From Rhizobium aethiopicum (GTDB lineage Bacteria; Pseudomonadota; Alphaproteobacteria; Rhizobiales; Rhizobiaceae), in the NCBI RefSeq assembly GCF_900094625.1, contig NZ_FMAJ01000004.1, forward strand, positions 1-64,000: a stretch of 64,000 nt of DNA. Reading direction: 5' to 3'. How positions within the stretch are numbered: the first letter of the stretch is position 1; every line of letters begins with the position of its first letter. Both the position numbers and the translations under genes were made by a program. The notes below the pieces were generated by a model. It did no database searches, was not told the origin of the DNA, and saw only the letters and a list, made by a program, of their open reading frames with translations. Positions 16,342-25,400 of the stretch are shown here, piece after piece.

Positions 16342-17192
16342 GCTGCGATCTCCAACGCGCGTTCGATACGGCGCACCATCGTCCAGATGCCGTCGACGCC
16401 AGGGCGCCATGCATTGTTGTGGCGCGACCAGCGTTGCCAGGTCTTACCGGCATAGGCATGGGGCTGATCGGCGGCCGTGGGATAGCGCTGGCTGGCCGCA
16501 AGGCGGACCCAGGGCATCAGGTAAAACATGTCGGGGGCACAATCGGGATAGGCGGGCGGCAGTAGGATGAGAATGTCTGCAGCACCCGCATCGAAGCGCG
16601 CCGGCGGCAGGCTCCAGCCCTTCAGCACCACGGCTTTTGTCGCGCCTTCAATCACCTCTTCGTATTCAATACCCTGTTCGCGAAGGTAATCGCGGTCCTC
16701 GGGCGGGAGCACTGCTGCTCCCGCGCCTTCGGTGGTGGTGTCGATACCGGTGAAGAAGCGCTCGGTGCCACCCCCCTGGAGGTCGACCTTCTCCTTGTTG
16801 CCGATCAGCTTGTCATCGCCGACGCGCTGCGAAAGCCAGACGCCGTAAGAGTTTGGGTCGACGCCAGCAAGCCGCTTCAACTGAAGACCGGTGATGAAAG
16901 GCAGGCCCCATTCGAACTTCCGGCCATCGAGCACGAAGCGGAACGAACGATCGCTCTTGAAGGTGATGAACTGCTCCCGGCCGTCGCGATGCAGATCGAC
17001 GCTCTCATCCGGCCGGATCTCTTCGAGCTGACCGTCCTCGAGCTCCTGAAACAGGAGGAATTCGTCCGTCGGGAAGAGCTTTGCCTTCTGAAGAATCTGA
17101 GCGCCGATAACGATCGCATCATCAAAGGTAAAGGGATTGCCGTCGATCTTGACCTCGAAGGTGTGACGGCGCTGTTGGATATTGTCAGTCAT
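16338..17192 (-). CDS. Double ubiquitin-like domain fused to E2-like domain (Prok-E2_E)
   Basis: 284 residues. Residues 9-80 and 82-148 look like two beta-grasp (multiubiquitin) domains, the second followed by a GGG at 140-142. Residues 160-284 resemble the bacterial E2 family E, with ILLPPAYPDCAPDMFYLMP and HAYAGKTWQRWSRHNN. The whole protein has a single cysteine, Cys218 in YPDCAPD. The place where eukaryotic E2s carry the catalytic cysteine (after the HN-type motif) has Trp/Ser instead. It is the first gene of the minus-strand operon, with GGAGAA 8 nt before the ATG. The ubiquitin-like parts are not at a free C-terminus, so cleavage would be needed for conjugation. Confidence 0.85.
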   Translation of the reverse strand: MTDNIQQRRHTFEVKIDGNPFTFDDAIVIGAQILQKAKLFPTDEFLLFQELEDGQLEEIRPDESVDLHRDGREQFITFKSDRSFRFVLDGRKFEWGLPFITGLQLKRLAGVDPNSYGVWLSQRVGDDKLIGNKEKVDLQGGGTERFFTGIDTTTEGAGAAVLPPEDRDYLREQGIEYEEVIEGATKAVVLKGWSLPPARFDAGAADILILLPPAYPDCAPDMFYLMPWVRLAASQRYPTAADQPHAYAGKTWQRWSRHNNAWRPGVDGIWTMVRRIERALEIAA

Positions 17193-17250
17193 GCGTGGAT
17201 TTCTCCGATGAACGACAGAGCGCCAGTCGCTCCATCTGCATCCATAATTA

Positions 17251-17269
17251 ATAGCTATTTTTTAGCTAT
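17251..17269. promoter_or_regulatory. Inverted repeat in divergent promoter region
   Basis: ATAGCTA-TTTTT-TAGCTAT is a perfect 7-bp inverted repeat in the 164-nt AT-rich gap between the Ubl-E2 gene and the RHH gene. Its place suits an operator for the RHH or XRE regulator encoded just downstream, able to control both directions. Confidence 0.5.
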
Positions 17270-17297
17270 GCAATGGCCAGCGCTTAAATCTTTTTTG

Positions 17298-17325
17298 TTG
17301 ACTAGATCAGTAAAATATCTATTTT
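17298..17325 (+). promoter_or_regulatory. Putative promoter of the RHH-GNAT-XRE-ImmA operon
   Basis: TTGACT (17298-17303), 16 nt, then TATTTT (17320-17325). An AGGAGG ribosome site at 17344-17349 precedes the GTG start at 17357. Confidence 0.45.
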
Positions 17326-17356
17326 CGTAGAGTCCATTTGCACAGGAGGCCACCCC

Positions 17357-17563
17357 GTGAAGAAAACCATGACACTCAATCTGACCGACGCTGAGATGCA
17401 GGCACTGCAGGATCTCTGCGACAAAAAGGATCTCTCAAAGACAGCCGTGCTACGTCAGGCACTCAGGCTTTATCAGCTTGTTGACGGGCGCATTGAACAA
17501 GGTGGAAAGCTCTTCTTCGAGGATGAAGCCAAGAAGGAGAAAGCGGAACTTATGGTGCTTTAA
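17357..17563 (+). CDS. Ribbon-helix-helix regulator
   Basis: 68 residues from GTG 17357 with AGGAGG 7 nt upstream. The sequence MTLNLTDAEMQALQDLCDKK followed by LSKTAVLRQALRLY matches the beta-strand plus two helices of RHH/CopG-type repressors. The lysine-rich tail could bind a partner. It precedes a GNAT-fold gene by 3 nt, as in RHH-GNAT toxin-antitoxin pairs, and likely represses its own operon through the inverted repeat upstream. Confidence 0.75.
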   Translation: MKKTMTLNLTDAEMQALQDLCDKKDLSKTAVLRQALRLYQLVDGRIEQGGKLFFEDEAKKEKAELMVL

Positions 17564-17566
17564 ATC

Positions 17567-18193
17567 GTGATCTCCTATCCTGCGTTTCTGATTGATAAGC
17601 GTTCTGGCCAAACGGTGGACGCTCTACTCGTCGAAGGCATCAGCGAAACTGACTTGCAATCGGTGGAGACCGATTGGAGGCCGGTGCTGGAAACAAGGCT
17701 TCGAGAGTTGATGGCGCAAGGCGCCGATCGATCGGCATGGCCTGAAAGCAGTCATTGGGACTGGCGCAGGAAGGTTGACAGGGTTCGAGGATATCTCGCG
17801 TTCAGGACGATGGCGCTGATCTGTGAGGGTCAGCTGCAGGGTCTGATGATGCTCGCGATGGCAGGCCATACCTGCCGCATTGCAGAGCAGGCCAGGAAGG
17901 ACCTGGTTTATGTCGACTATCTCGAATCGGCTCCTTGGAATTTGAAATCCATCGTCGCGCAACCTCGCTTTGGCGGCGTTGGAACCATGATGATCCGCGC
18001 TGCCATCCAGGTGAGCAGGGAGCAAGATCTGCAAGGCCGCATCGGCTTGCATTCGCTTCCTGCTGCCGAGCGCTTTTACAAGGACGTTTGCGTTATGACC
18101 GATCTCGGCCATGACGGAACCTATCAGGGACTAAAATATTTCGAGATGACGGCGGCTCAGGCTGACACATTCTCGATATCGACAGGAACATAG
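17567..18193 (+). CDS. GNAT-like acetyltransferase
   Basis: 208 residues from GTG 17567. The acetyl-CoA-binding motif A appears as AQPRFGGVGTMMIRAA (131-146), preceded by a strand VYVDYLESAPWN that fits GNAT motif D/A topology. The N-terminal 100 residues are less typical. Candidate roles are a toxin paired with the RHH protein or a modifier of a defence protein. It is followed by the XRE gene after 2 nt. Confidence 0.65.
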   Translation: MISYPAFLIDKRSGQTVDALLVEGISETDLQSVETDWRPVLETRLRELMAQGADRSAWPESSHWDWRRKVDRVRGYLAFRTMALICEGQLQGLMMLAMAGHTCRIAEQARKDLVYVDYLESAPWNLKSIVAQPRFGGVGTMMIRAAIQVSREQDLQGRIGLHSLPAAERFYKDVCVMTDLGHDGTYQGLKYFEMTAAQADTFSISTGT

Positions 18194-18195
18194 CC

Positions 18196-18687
18196 ATGAA
18201 ACTCGAAATCACGAGGGAATGGTTCGAACGTAGAGCCAAGCTTGAAGGAGACCTGGAAGTCTCCGCCGGCGGGCTTGCCAGGGACCCGACCCTAGACCAA
18301 GACGAATATACAGATCCGGCGGCTGAGGCCGCCGGGTCAATCCGTATGGCGTTTGGTTCATTCGTTGAAACCATGCGTCGACGGAAAGGAATGTCGATCG
18401 AAAAGCTTGCCGAGCGCGTCGATCTCGACGCGACGGATATCATGCGGATTGAGCGTGACGCCCATTTCACGCCCGAGCCGCGCGTTGTTTTTCGATTGGC
18501 GGAGACCTTCGACCTGCCAGGCAAGGCACTGCAGCAACTTTCTGGAAATACGGTCCCTCGCCCAGGTTTGCAGGAGCAAGCGCTCCGGTTCGCTGCCCGA
18601 TCGGGAGATTCTCCGCAAAAGCTGTCCCGCGATGAGCAGCGGGCACTCGAAGAGTTCATCGCGTATCTGGAAAAGCAACAAGGCTGA
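18196..18687 (+). CDS. XRE-family helix-turn-helix regulator
   Basis: 163 residues. Residues 52-110 form an XRE-type HTH (FVETMRRRKGMSIEKLAERV, then ATDIMRIERDAHFTPEP). An N-terminal extension of about 50 residues and a C-terminal tail lie around it. Together with the ImmA/IrrE gene 4 nt downstream this is the usual repressor-protease pair in which the protease cleaves the repressor on a signal. Confidence 0.8.
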   Translation: MKLEITREWFERRAKLEGDLEVSAGGLARDPTLDQDEYTDPAAEAAGSIRMAFGSFVETMRRRKGMSIEKLAERVDLDATDIMRIERDAHFTPEPRVVFRLAETFDLPGKALQQLSGNTVPRPGLQEQALRFAARSGDSPQKLSRDEQRALEEFIAYLEKQQG

Positions 18688-18691
18688 CGAA

Positions 18692-19603
18692 GTGCGTAAC
18701 ATCATTCTCAGCCGTGGGACGGCATCCGACATTGAGCGTCAGGTCAATAAGGTTCTTAAAGGGCTGGGGAATCCGGAGCCACCACTGCGACTAGAAGATG
18801 TACGTGAGCTTTTGAGGCTTGATCGCCGATACTATTCCACGACAGACGACAGCGCTCTTCGGGAGACGATAAGCAAACTTACAGTGGCCGGGGCGCAAAT
18901 CATGAAGCGCCCCGGCCTCATCCTGGACGCGGTGCGGAAGCTCGATCTTCGCGCTTTATACCTGCCCGATCGAAAGAGAATCCTGCTCGACAGAGCCCAG
19001 CCTGACGCAAAACAGCGTTGGAATGAGGCGCATGAGATCGGGCACAGCATTTTGCCTTGGCATGAAGATTTAATGCTCGGCGATCACGAGCAGACCCTGA
19101 CGCCGGGTTGTCACCAACAGATTGAAGCTGAGGCGAACTATGCAGCTGGCCAACTGCTATTTTTGCAATCGCGGTTCGGCGCAGCTGCAAACGGCTCTGC
19201 GCCGGGTCTCGATGCCGTTCGCGCTCTTAAGTCAGCATTCGGAAACACCTACACGACCACGTTTTGGAGGTTCATCGAGGACTCCCACCGGGATGTTCCG
19301 ATGATCGGGTTGATCGGACAACACCCGCGTTTTCCAATTGCGAACCAATCGGAGTTTCGCCACATAATCGAGTCGCCTGCCTATAAAGCGATGTTTGAAA
19401 GTCTGCCCGCGGATCGTCTAGCGCAGGTGATCCGGACTTACTGCGAATACCGCAAACGTGGGCCGCTCGGCGCAGGCGAGGTTAACTTGATCGACAGCCG
19501 GGGCGAGACCCATGTCTTCTTGTTCGAAACATTCAGCAATACCTACGGTTGCCTGACGTTGGGAACGTACCAACGGCCTTACGCACGCGTCGTCGGCTTC
19601 TGA
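18692..19603 (+). CDS. ImmA/IrrE metallopeptidase
   Basis: 303 residues from GTG 18692, 4 nt after the XRE stop. The longer open frame from 18353 overlaps the XRE gene in another frame and is not the start. Zinc motif HEIGH at 114-118, followed by EAEANYAAGQLL at 145-156, matches the ImmA/IrrE family. The C-terminal 120 residues extend beyond the protease core and may sense the signal. Likely target: the XRE protein encoded upstream, giving derepression of this operon and possibly of the divergent island. Confidence 0.85.
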   Translation: MRNIILSRGTASDIERQVNKVLKGLGNPEPPLRLEDVRELLRLDRRYYSTTDDSALRETISKLTVAGAQIMKRPGLILDAVRKLDLRALYLPDRKRILLDRAQPDAKQRWNEAHEIGHSILPWHEDLMLGDHEQTLTPGCHQQIEAEANYAAGQLLFLQSRFGAAANGSAPGLDAVRALKSAFGNTYTTTFWRFIEDSHRDVPMIGLIGQHPRFPIANQSEFRHIIESPAYKAMFESLPADRLAQVIRTYCEYRKRGPLGAGEVNLIDSRGETHVFLFETFSNTYGCLTLGTYQRPYARVVGF

Positions 19604-19888
19604 TCAGAAGCGATCTATTGCATTCAAGCGCCCGTAAATTTCAGCGGTTGATCAATGTCATCGCCGGACCACGTCCATGGCAGGGATCAAAACAAGATTC
19701 CTGCGAAATCGCACTTTTAGCCGAGAAGGGGTGCCCGAGATCGATATCCGTTCCAAAAAAAGGGGAATAAATAGCATTTCGCCCTGAAACTTTATATTAG
19801 CATAGGCGGCAAACTGCGGAAAACATGCACGAATTCGGTTAGCGTAGGATTTCGCACGAATCTTGTCTTGACCCCCTAGAGGGTCGTC

Positions 19889-20782
19889 TTAAGCTGGTTG
19901 TAGAAAGCCGGCCGTCTCTGCGTCGTCGACCATTTCCTGACAAACCTCATCGGGGTGTCTCGATGAAAACATGTGCTCGATCGAATTACGCCACGTCAAC
20001 GTGTTCGTGCTCGCGCCACTATGGTTGAGCGAGTAGTATCGGCCGCTTGGTTGATCGTGCCGGTGATCCATCATCAGAATGCGCGTCGGCGATAGAGGGA
20101 AGGAAACGAAAGTTTGTGGATCCCGGATTTCTTTGAACTGAAGTGACGGGTGGTGAAAAGCGACCGGGTTATCCGAGGTCACGAATATCGGCCGCTCTGA
20201 AACGACGATGGCCCATCGGAGACCCATAAGCTGTTCCGCAAACCAACTACATTTCTCAACCACGCTGATCCATGCACGTTTTAGCTCCCCATCGTCCGCG
20301 CCGATACACTCCGCCCAGGTTTCTTCCGAAATCGCAGCGGTCGTACTGCCGATTGTGACGTGTGTTGGCGATAGCCCGTGGGTGGGAACACCTGCGATCA
20401 GCGATCTATGAAAGCCCTTGGTCCAATCGAGCACGGCCGGGTTTCTCAAATGCATCGTCGCGACGAGCAACGAAATCATCTTTCGATACCAGCTCTTTGA
20501 GTAGTCGGGAAAATCTGAGCAAAGTGCTTTCCAGGCAGGGCTTGAAAACCACTGTTCGAGATCAGCTAGCTTCTTTTCAAAACGATCGTCTCTTCGGCCG
20601 GTCTCACTCAAGGACGAGTAAAGATGGAACTTAACCGCCACCTTCTTTATGGGCTTTTGTTCCGCGAGGAGCGTCGTTTTGCTCAGGCGCCAAATCTTCT
20701 CGGCGTTTTCCGGGGGAGTTGCAAAGTAACGGAGATAGGATTGAGGAACCCAATGGCAGTTCTTCGTGACGTTTTTGCTCAT
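19889..20782 (-). CDS. DUF4238 family protein
   Basis: 297 residues from ATG 20782, giving the family-typical beginning MSKNVTKNCHWVPQSYLRYF. The longer frame from 20890 adds a hydrophobic stretch that is not typical. DUF4238 proteins have the N-terminal H-W/Y-V-P-Q-x-Y-L-R motif and a later SDNPV motif, here TSDNPVAFHHP. They occur often in defence islands and mobile regions; their activity is not established. The gene stands alone between the ImmA operon and the nuclease-STAND pair. Confidence 0.75.
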   Translation of the reverse strand: MSKNVTKNCHWVPQSYLRYFATPPENAEKIWRLSKTTLLAEQKPIKKVAVKFHLYSSLSETGRRDDRFEKKLADLEQWFSSPAWKALCSDFPDYSKSWYRKMISLLVATMHLRNPAVLDWTKGFHRSLIAGVPTHGLSPTHVTIGSTTAAISEETWAECIGADDGELKRAWISVVEKCSWFAEQLMGLRWAIVVSERPIFVTSDNPVAFHHPSLQFKEIRDPQTFVSFPLSPTRILMMDHRHDQPSGRYYSLNHSGASTNTLTWRNSIEHMFSSRHPDEVCQEMVDDAETAGFLQPA

Positions 20783-20979
20783 CCCGCTTGTAGCCTTTGC
20801 CTGACAGAAGGCATATTCTAGAACCAGTAGGAAAAAGAAAGAAAGAAGATAACAGGAAAATCCAACGCTCACGTTGCCGCTGGCGTTCAAACTGGCTCCA
20901 TTGCTCGATTACTATGAAAGCGACCTATTAAAAAGCCCAGTGTAGCTTGCCATGGCCTCAACTCTCAGCTTCGACGTTC

Positions 20980-22407
20980 TCAAAGACCACATGGAAGCGT
21001 GGCTAGCTCTCCCGGCGTCCAGCAGCTGTCCATATAGATGCAGGCTTGGCAACAGGTCATCTCATCGATTGCCAGGATTCGGCATCTTTCGTCTTTCTGA
21101 TCCCTCATCGCCAGATGGGCGCAATGATGGTCCTGCGTATCGATGAAGAAAACCCGTGGATTGCTCACTCTCCGGATGCTGATTGCGCCGTAGCTGCTCT
21201 GCTGCCTAACGGCCAAACAACCAGCGAAACTATGATAAGCGCAGGGCGATTTCACAGGAATCGGACGAAGATAGTGCTTGAATTGTCCCGTCAGAAGCAT
21301 CCATTCATTGGGTGCCTCTGCTTGATCGTCCAAGAGAAGAGGAACGGCCGGAGCCGCCTGTGCCCGCCTTCCCTTTGGCTGAAATCCGGGGAACTGGTCG
21401 ATGGCCGACACGGACACCGTCACGCCCAGATGCCCGTGGCACAGGAGAAGAAGCTCATCGGCATGTCGTTCAACGTCCGAAAGATGAGGCACGACGTCAT
21501 CATCACTGGTTGGCAAGGGCATGCCATCCCCTTCACGAAGAACCTGAAGCAGAATGCCGTCGTTGCGCTCAACGATGACCGCGGGATAGACGAGGATTCG
21601 CGGCCGCTGCTCGAAACGTGAACTTCCAGAAGCCTCATATCTGACGTGAAGCCCGTGATAGAGGCGAGCCACATCGCCCGGCCTCACGAATGTTGGCAAT
21701 TGCGACGGTCTCAGCGTCGACGGGACGGTGGCAACGATCTTATGCCGCCCCAGCAGATCCAGAATATCCGTCGAGCGCGCGACATAGTCGATGTCCCGCA
21801 GCAGTATGATATCGGCAGGATCCGCGTTACTAGTCCCAAGAAAGGTCCTGCTCGGGTATTCGAAGATGACCATCCACTGGCCGCTGGTCAGCAGGACACG
21901 CACCAGATCATGGCCATGCTGATCTTTCAGGCTTTTTACATATTTGAATACTTGGCACAGATAGTCGTGCCAAGCACCGATAACCGGCGAATTTTCCTTC
22001 TCTCCTCCTTTTTTGACGTGTTCAATCGCACGAATGATCAGTTCGCTTGGTTGTTCCCTCGCCCTGACGGCATCCGAGGCGGAGATGAATGGCTTATCCC
22101 AGCCCTTTGCCTCGATAATGAAGAGAGGCAAGCGGGAGTCATTCGAAACTCCAACATAGTCCATGAAGATGGTGGTTTCTACCTTGATCCGGGCTTCTTC
22201 CGACATGTTGCCGGCAGGGCCGAGCTCCCAACCGAGGGCCTGGAGCAATCTGTCGAGGAAGAACTTGCGTGTCGTATGCTCTAGCACGTCGCCGTCGGCT
22301 TCGCCGGCATAGGCGACGGGACTGCCTGGACCAACCGACCGCTTCATTTCCGCGAGAAGCGATTCGATGGCACTTTTGAAATCGTTTTGTGCTTTCAGAT
22401 CGTTCAT
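20980..22407 (-). CDS. PD-(D/E)xK nuclease-like protein with C-terminal Cys/His cluster
   Basis: 475 residues from ATG 22407, which overlaps the STAND gene stop (ATGA). The N-terminal domain resembles type I restriction R-subunit N-termini: LEHTTRKFFLDRLLQALGW, Asp83 in FMDYVGV, and Glu99-Ala-Lys101 in LFIIEAKGWDKP, which together make an E-D-ExK nuclease site. The C-terminus has a cysteine- and histidine-rich patch (SPCAYHSFAGC, DHHCAHLAM, MTCCQACIYMDSC) that may bind zinc. It is probably the partner or effector of the large STAND protein upstream. Confidence 0.7.
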   Translation of the reverse strand: MNDLKAQNDFKSAIESLLAEMKRSVGPGSPVAYAGEADGDVLEHTTRKFFLDRLLQALGWELGPAGNMSEEARIKVETTIFMDYVGVSNDSRLPLFIIEAKGWDKPFISASDAVRAREQPSELIIRAIEHVKKGGEKENSPVIGAWHDYLCQVFKYVKSLKDQHGHDLVRVLLTSGQWMVIFEYPSRTFLGTSNADPADIILLRDIDYVARSTDILDLLGRHKIVATVPSTLRPSQLPTFVRPGDVARLYHGLHVRYEASGSSRFEQRPRILVYPAVIVERNDGILLQVLREGDGMPLPTSDDDVVPHLSDVERHADELLLLCHGHLGVTVSVSAIDQFPGFQPKGRRAQAAPAVPLLLDDQAEAPNEWMLLTGQFKHYLRPIPVKSPCAYHSFAGCLAVRQQSSYGAISIRRVSNPRVFFIDTQDHHCAHLAMRDQKDERCRILAIDEMTCCQACIYMDSCWTPGELATLPCGL

Positions 22408-25400
22408 TGGAAAAGATCGGGAAGCCTGAAGAGAAGTCGGCGGGCCGCAGGCCATCCCGCATCCATAAAGAGTTCCAGGCACTTGATGAGCGCCATACGG
22501 CGGTCGTCATCCTCAAAAATCTCCTTATGGTCCGCAAGGAACTGCCCGACCATTCGCACCATGAGATCTGCGCCCATCGACTCATTCTGATAGCCCGTCC
22601 GCCGGCCGCCCTGGAGAATGGCGATTGCTGCCACGTCAAAAACCCGAGCGGGATCGGTGGGGATCAATGCCTCCAACAGCTGAAGAAGATAATAAATCGT
22701 GTGCGGGGTGCCGACACTGCCGATAACTACAAGAATTGGCTCGATCTCCCGGAAGAACGCAGTCCGGTTGCCCTCGCCAAGGACGATCGCATCGTCGCGT
22801 CTTGACTTGACCGAGAAGAAGATCTCTCGGGAAGCAACGTCGAGGAGTTCGGCATAGGCTTTGAGACGGTCGGAATCCGCGGATTTCGCGTCGGTCGCAT
22901 CGAAGTACGGATCCAGAACCGCCTTCGCCGCGTGTACACTCTCTACGAAGATGCCGTGGGCGCGCTGTCTTATGTCTGCAGTGCCCGCAGCCTCGCCTTG
23001 GAGACCATGGACGAGCGCCCCTCGCAGCGTGGCCAGGACTTTTGCGCTGGCTTTAAGACAGCGCGGCTGCAGCAACCAGCCGTCGATGATCGCCTTCGAC
23101 TCTGATCGTTGGTAGGTCACCCAGAGGATCGCAAGCAAGGGCGCTATATGCTCACGAACACGGTCAGCCCGCGCGGAGGGTTCGTCGAAACGAGCGAGGA
23201 TCGCCGTCGCCAGAACCTCTACCTTGACCGGGTCATGAGAGATGAGATGTCCGAGAAGATTGGACGCAACGAAGTCCAGGACACCAAGATTTTCTTCCGT
23301 ACGCGCAACATGGCCGATCCTTTCCCAGAACGCGTCCGGGCTTAGCGGCAGCAGTCGCGGCAAGCGAAGAACCGTTTGAAGGCGTACGGCGGGATGCGGA
23401 TCGCGGATGAATCCGTCCGCCAGGTGCAAAAGCACGTCATAAAGATCCGGACGCTGCTGAAGCCAGTCGAGGGATGCTTCCGCCGCTTCGAGACGTCCCG
23501 CAGGTGAGCCCCAACCATTGGAGTCCTCGAACCGTGCTTCTGTCTCTGTATCGACGCTCGGACTTTTATATGCGGATGCCTTTTGCAACAGCCGGAGCAT
23601 TTCGCGCGTTCCTCCCTCGTCGCCCGCCTGCGGTGCCAATCCGCAGTCGATAAGCTTGGAGAGACATTCAGCGAGAACGGCTTCGGCATGCTCGCGCAAT
23701 CCGGCATGCGCCGAGGGAAGGCCGACGACGATTGTGTCGAATCTCGTCAGGGCTTCCAGGAAATCGGCGGCTGGCGGCTCGCGTTTCGCTCCATCCTTCT
23801 TGTCGAAGTCGAAAAGTTTTTTCACGACGTCAGTTGCTTCGGCCAAAGCGGCGTTGTCCGGCTTGGTTTCGTCAAAGCCGTCCAGCCAATGATATCTTGG
23901 CACGGCTTCGGAGAAGGTCGTCAGGCGGAAAATCCTCGGGTTGCCATTGGTGGTGTCCGCGTCATCGGGAAGGTGGCTTGCGATTTCCTTGGCCTCGGCC
24001 GTCAGCAAGCGCTCGGCGCCGATGCTTTGGAACAGCCGCTCTAGGAAAGCAGCCCGGGCACGCTCTGGTTCAGGATATTCAGCAAATCCGAAATCAAGGG
24101 CGGCCTTTTCAAATGCCACGCGCTCGAAATCAGGTCGGCCGTCAAGACCGCTCCTGACGAGGTCGATCGCATCTTTCCGGGTATCGGGGCTGACGAGAAA
24201 AGGCTCGAGGATCGCGAACTGCCACAATAGCTGCGTCAACGCGTCATGTCGGCCGGCAGCCGCCATGAACAGCCTCGACCAGTAGATGCCGAGCGCTCCG
24301 GTTTTCATAACCTCTTCGGCCAAGACCAGCGCTTCGGCCTCTGGAGCGTCACGCAAACGCCTCAGGAAACTCGCTACCAGCGTCTCACCGTCGCCGCCGT
24401 AGCTGGCCTCCGGATCGTGCGCCCAAATATAGCTATGATCCTCCTGCAGCAGATAGGATTTGCCGGCAACCTCGACCGGATGAGCAGGATAGTCCCTGTA
24501 GCCGGGATGCTCGCGGTCCACATAGCCGCAGACAGCACTGACGAATGCTTTCACTGCCCATGACGGCGACCGCACCAGAAACTCTGGAAAATGCTCACTC
24601 AGCGAATAGCGCGCCATTTCGAAATCCTGTCTCGAACTGGAACGAAGCGCGAGGATTTGACTGCGGGACAGGTCCGTTTCCTGGTCTTCGGCGATCTCGC
24701 GGCTATAGACAATGCGATAAATTTGCGCCGCGAACTCGGGATCTGAGAGTGCGATGGCTTTGATTTTCCGCGCCACGGCCGGCGCCTCGCTGGAAGCGAA
24801 GCGGGCGAGACGTTCAGGCGCTAAGACTTCCGAAAGCAGGGCGTGGCTCTCATGCGGATTGGTCGCATAGGTGTCTGCAACCGCACCGATTGCCAGGACT
24901 ACAACGTTGTTGTTCTCCGCCACACCAAGACCATAGCGAAGGAGCGCCCTCGAGCCGCTTCCTATCTTCGCCCGGTCATCCTGAGCTGCAGGCCTGCTGA
25001 TGAGGAGATAGATCAATACCCGAAGCGGCCATTCTGCTACCTCAGCCGATTTTGCGAGTATAGCGACAGCCGTCGCCCATGCAGGAACCGCAATCGAGAG
25101 GCCATCTTCCGCGCGCACGGCGAGTGCCCCGACCACATGCGAGAGCGCCTTCAACGCCTTCTTGTCGCCCTCAGCACAAACGGCCGCGATCCTCATGACA
25201 TCGTCGCCGAATTCCGGCAGCTCGGACGCTACCCTGCTGGCGATACTGCGGATTATCGTGTCCTGGGTGTCGTCGCCGAGAAGAGTGACAACTGCCTGCC
25301 AGAACCTGTCGCGATCGAGCTCCTGCGACCAGAGCTCGTGCAAAGCGAAGGCCATTGCCGGCGACAGCATCAGGCCAAGGCCACGCTCGCCACTGAACGG

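Noticed and set aside
19870..19890. GACCC...GGGTC hairpin as terminator of the DUF4238 gene
   Set aside because: Short imperfect stem and no T-tract; not strong enough to list as a feature.
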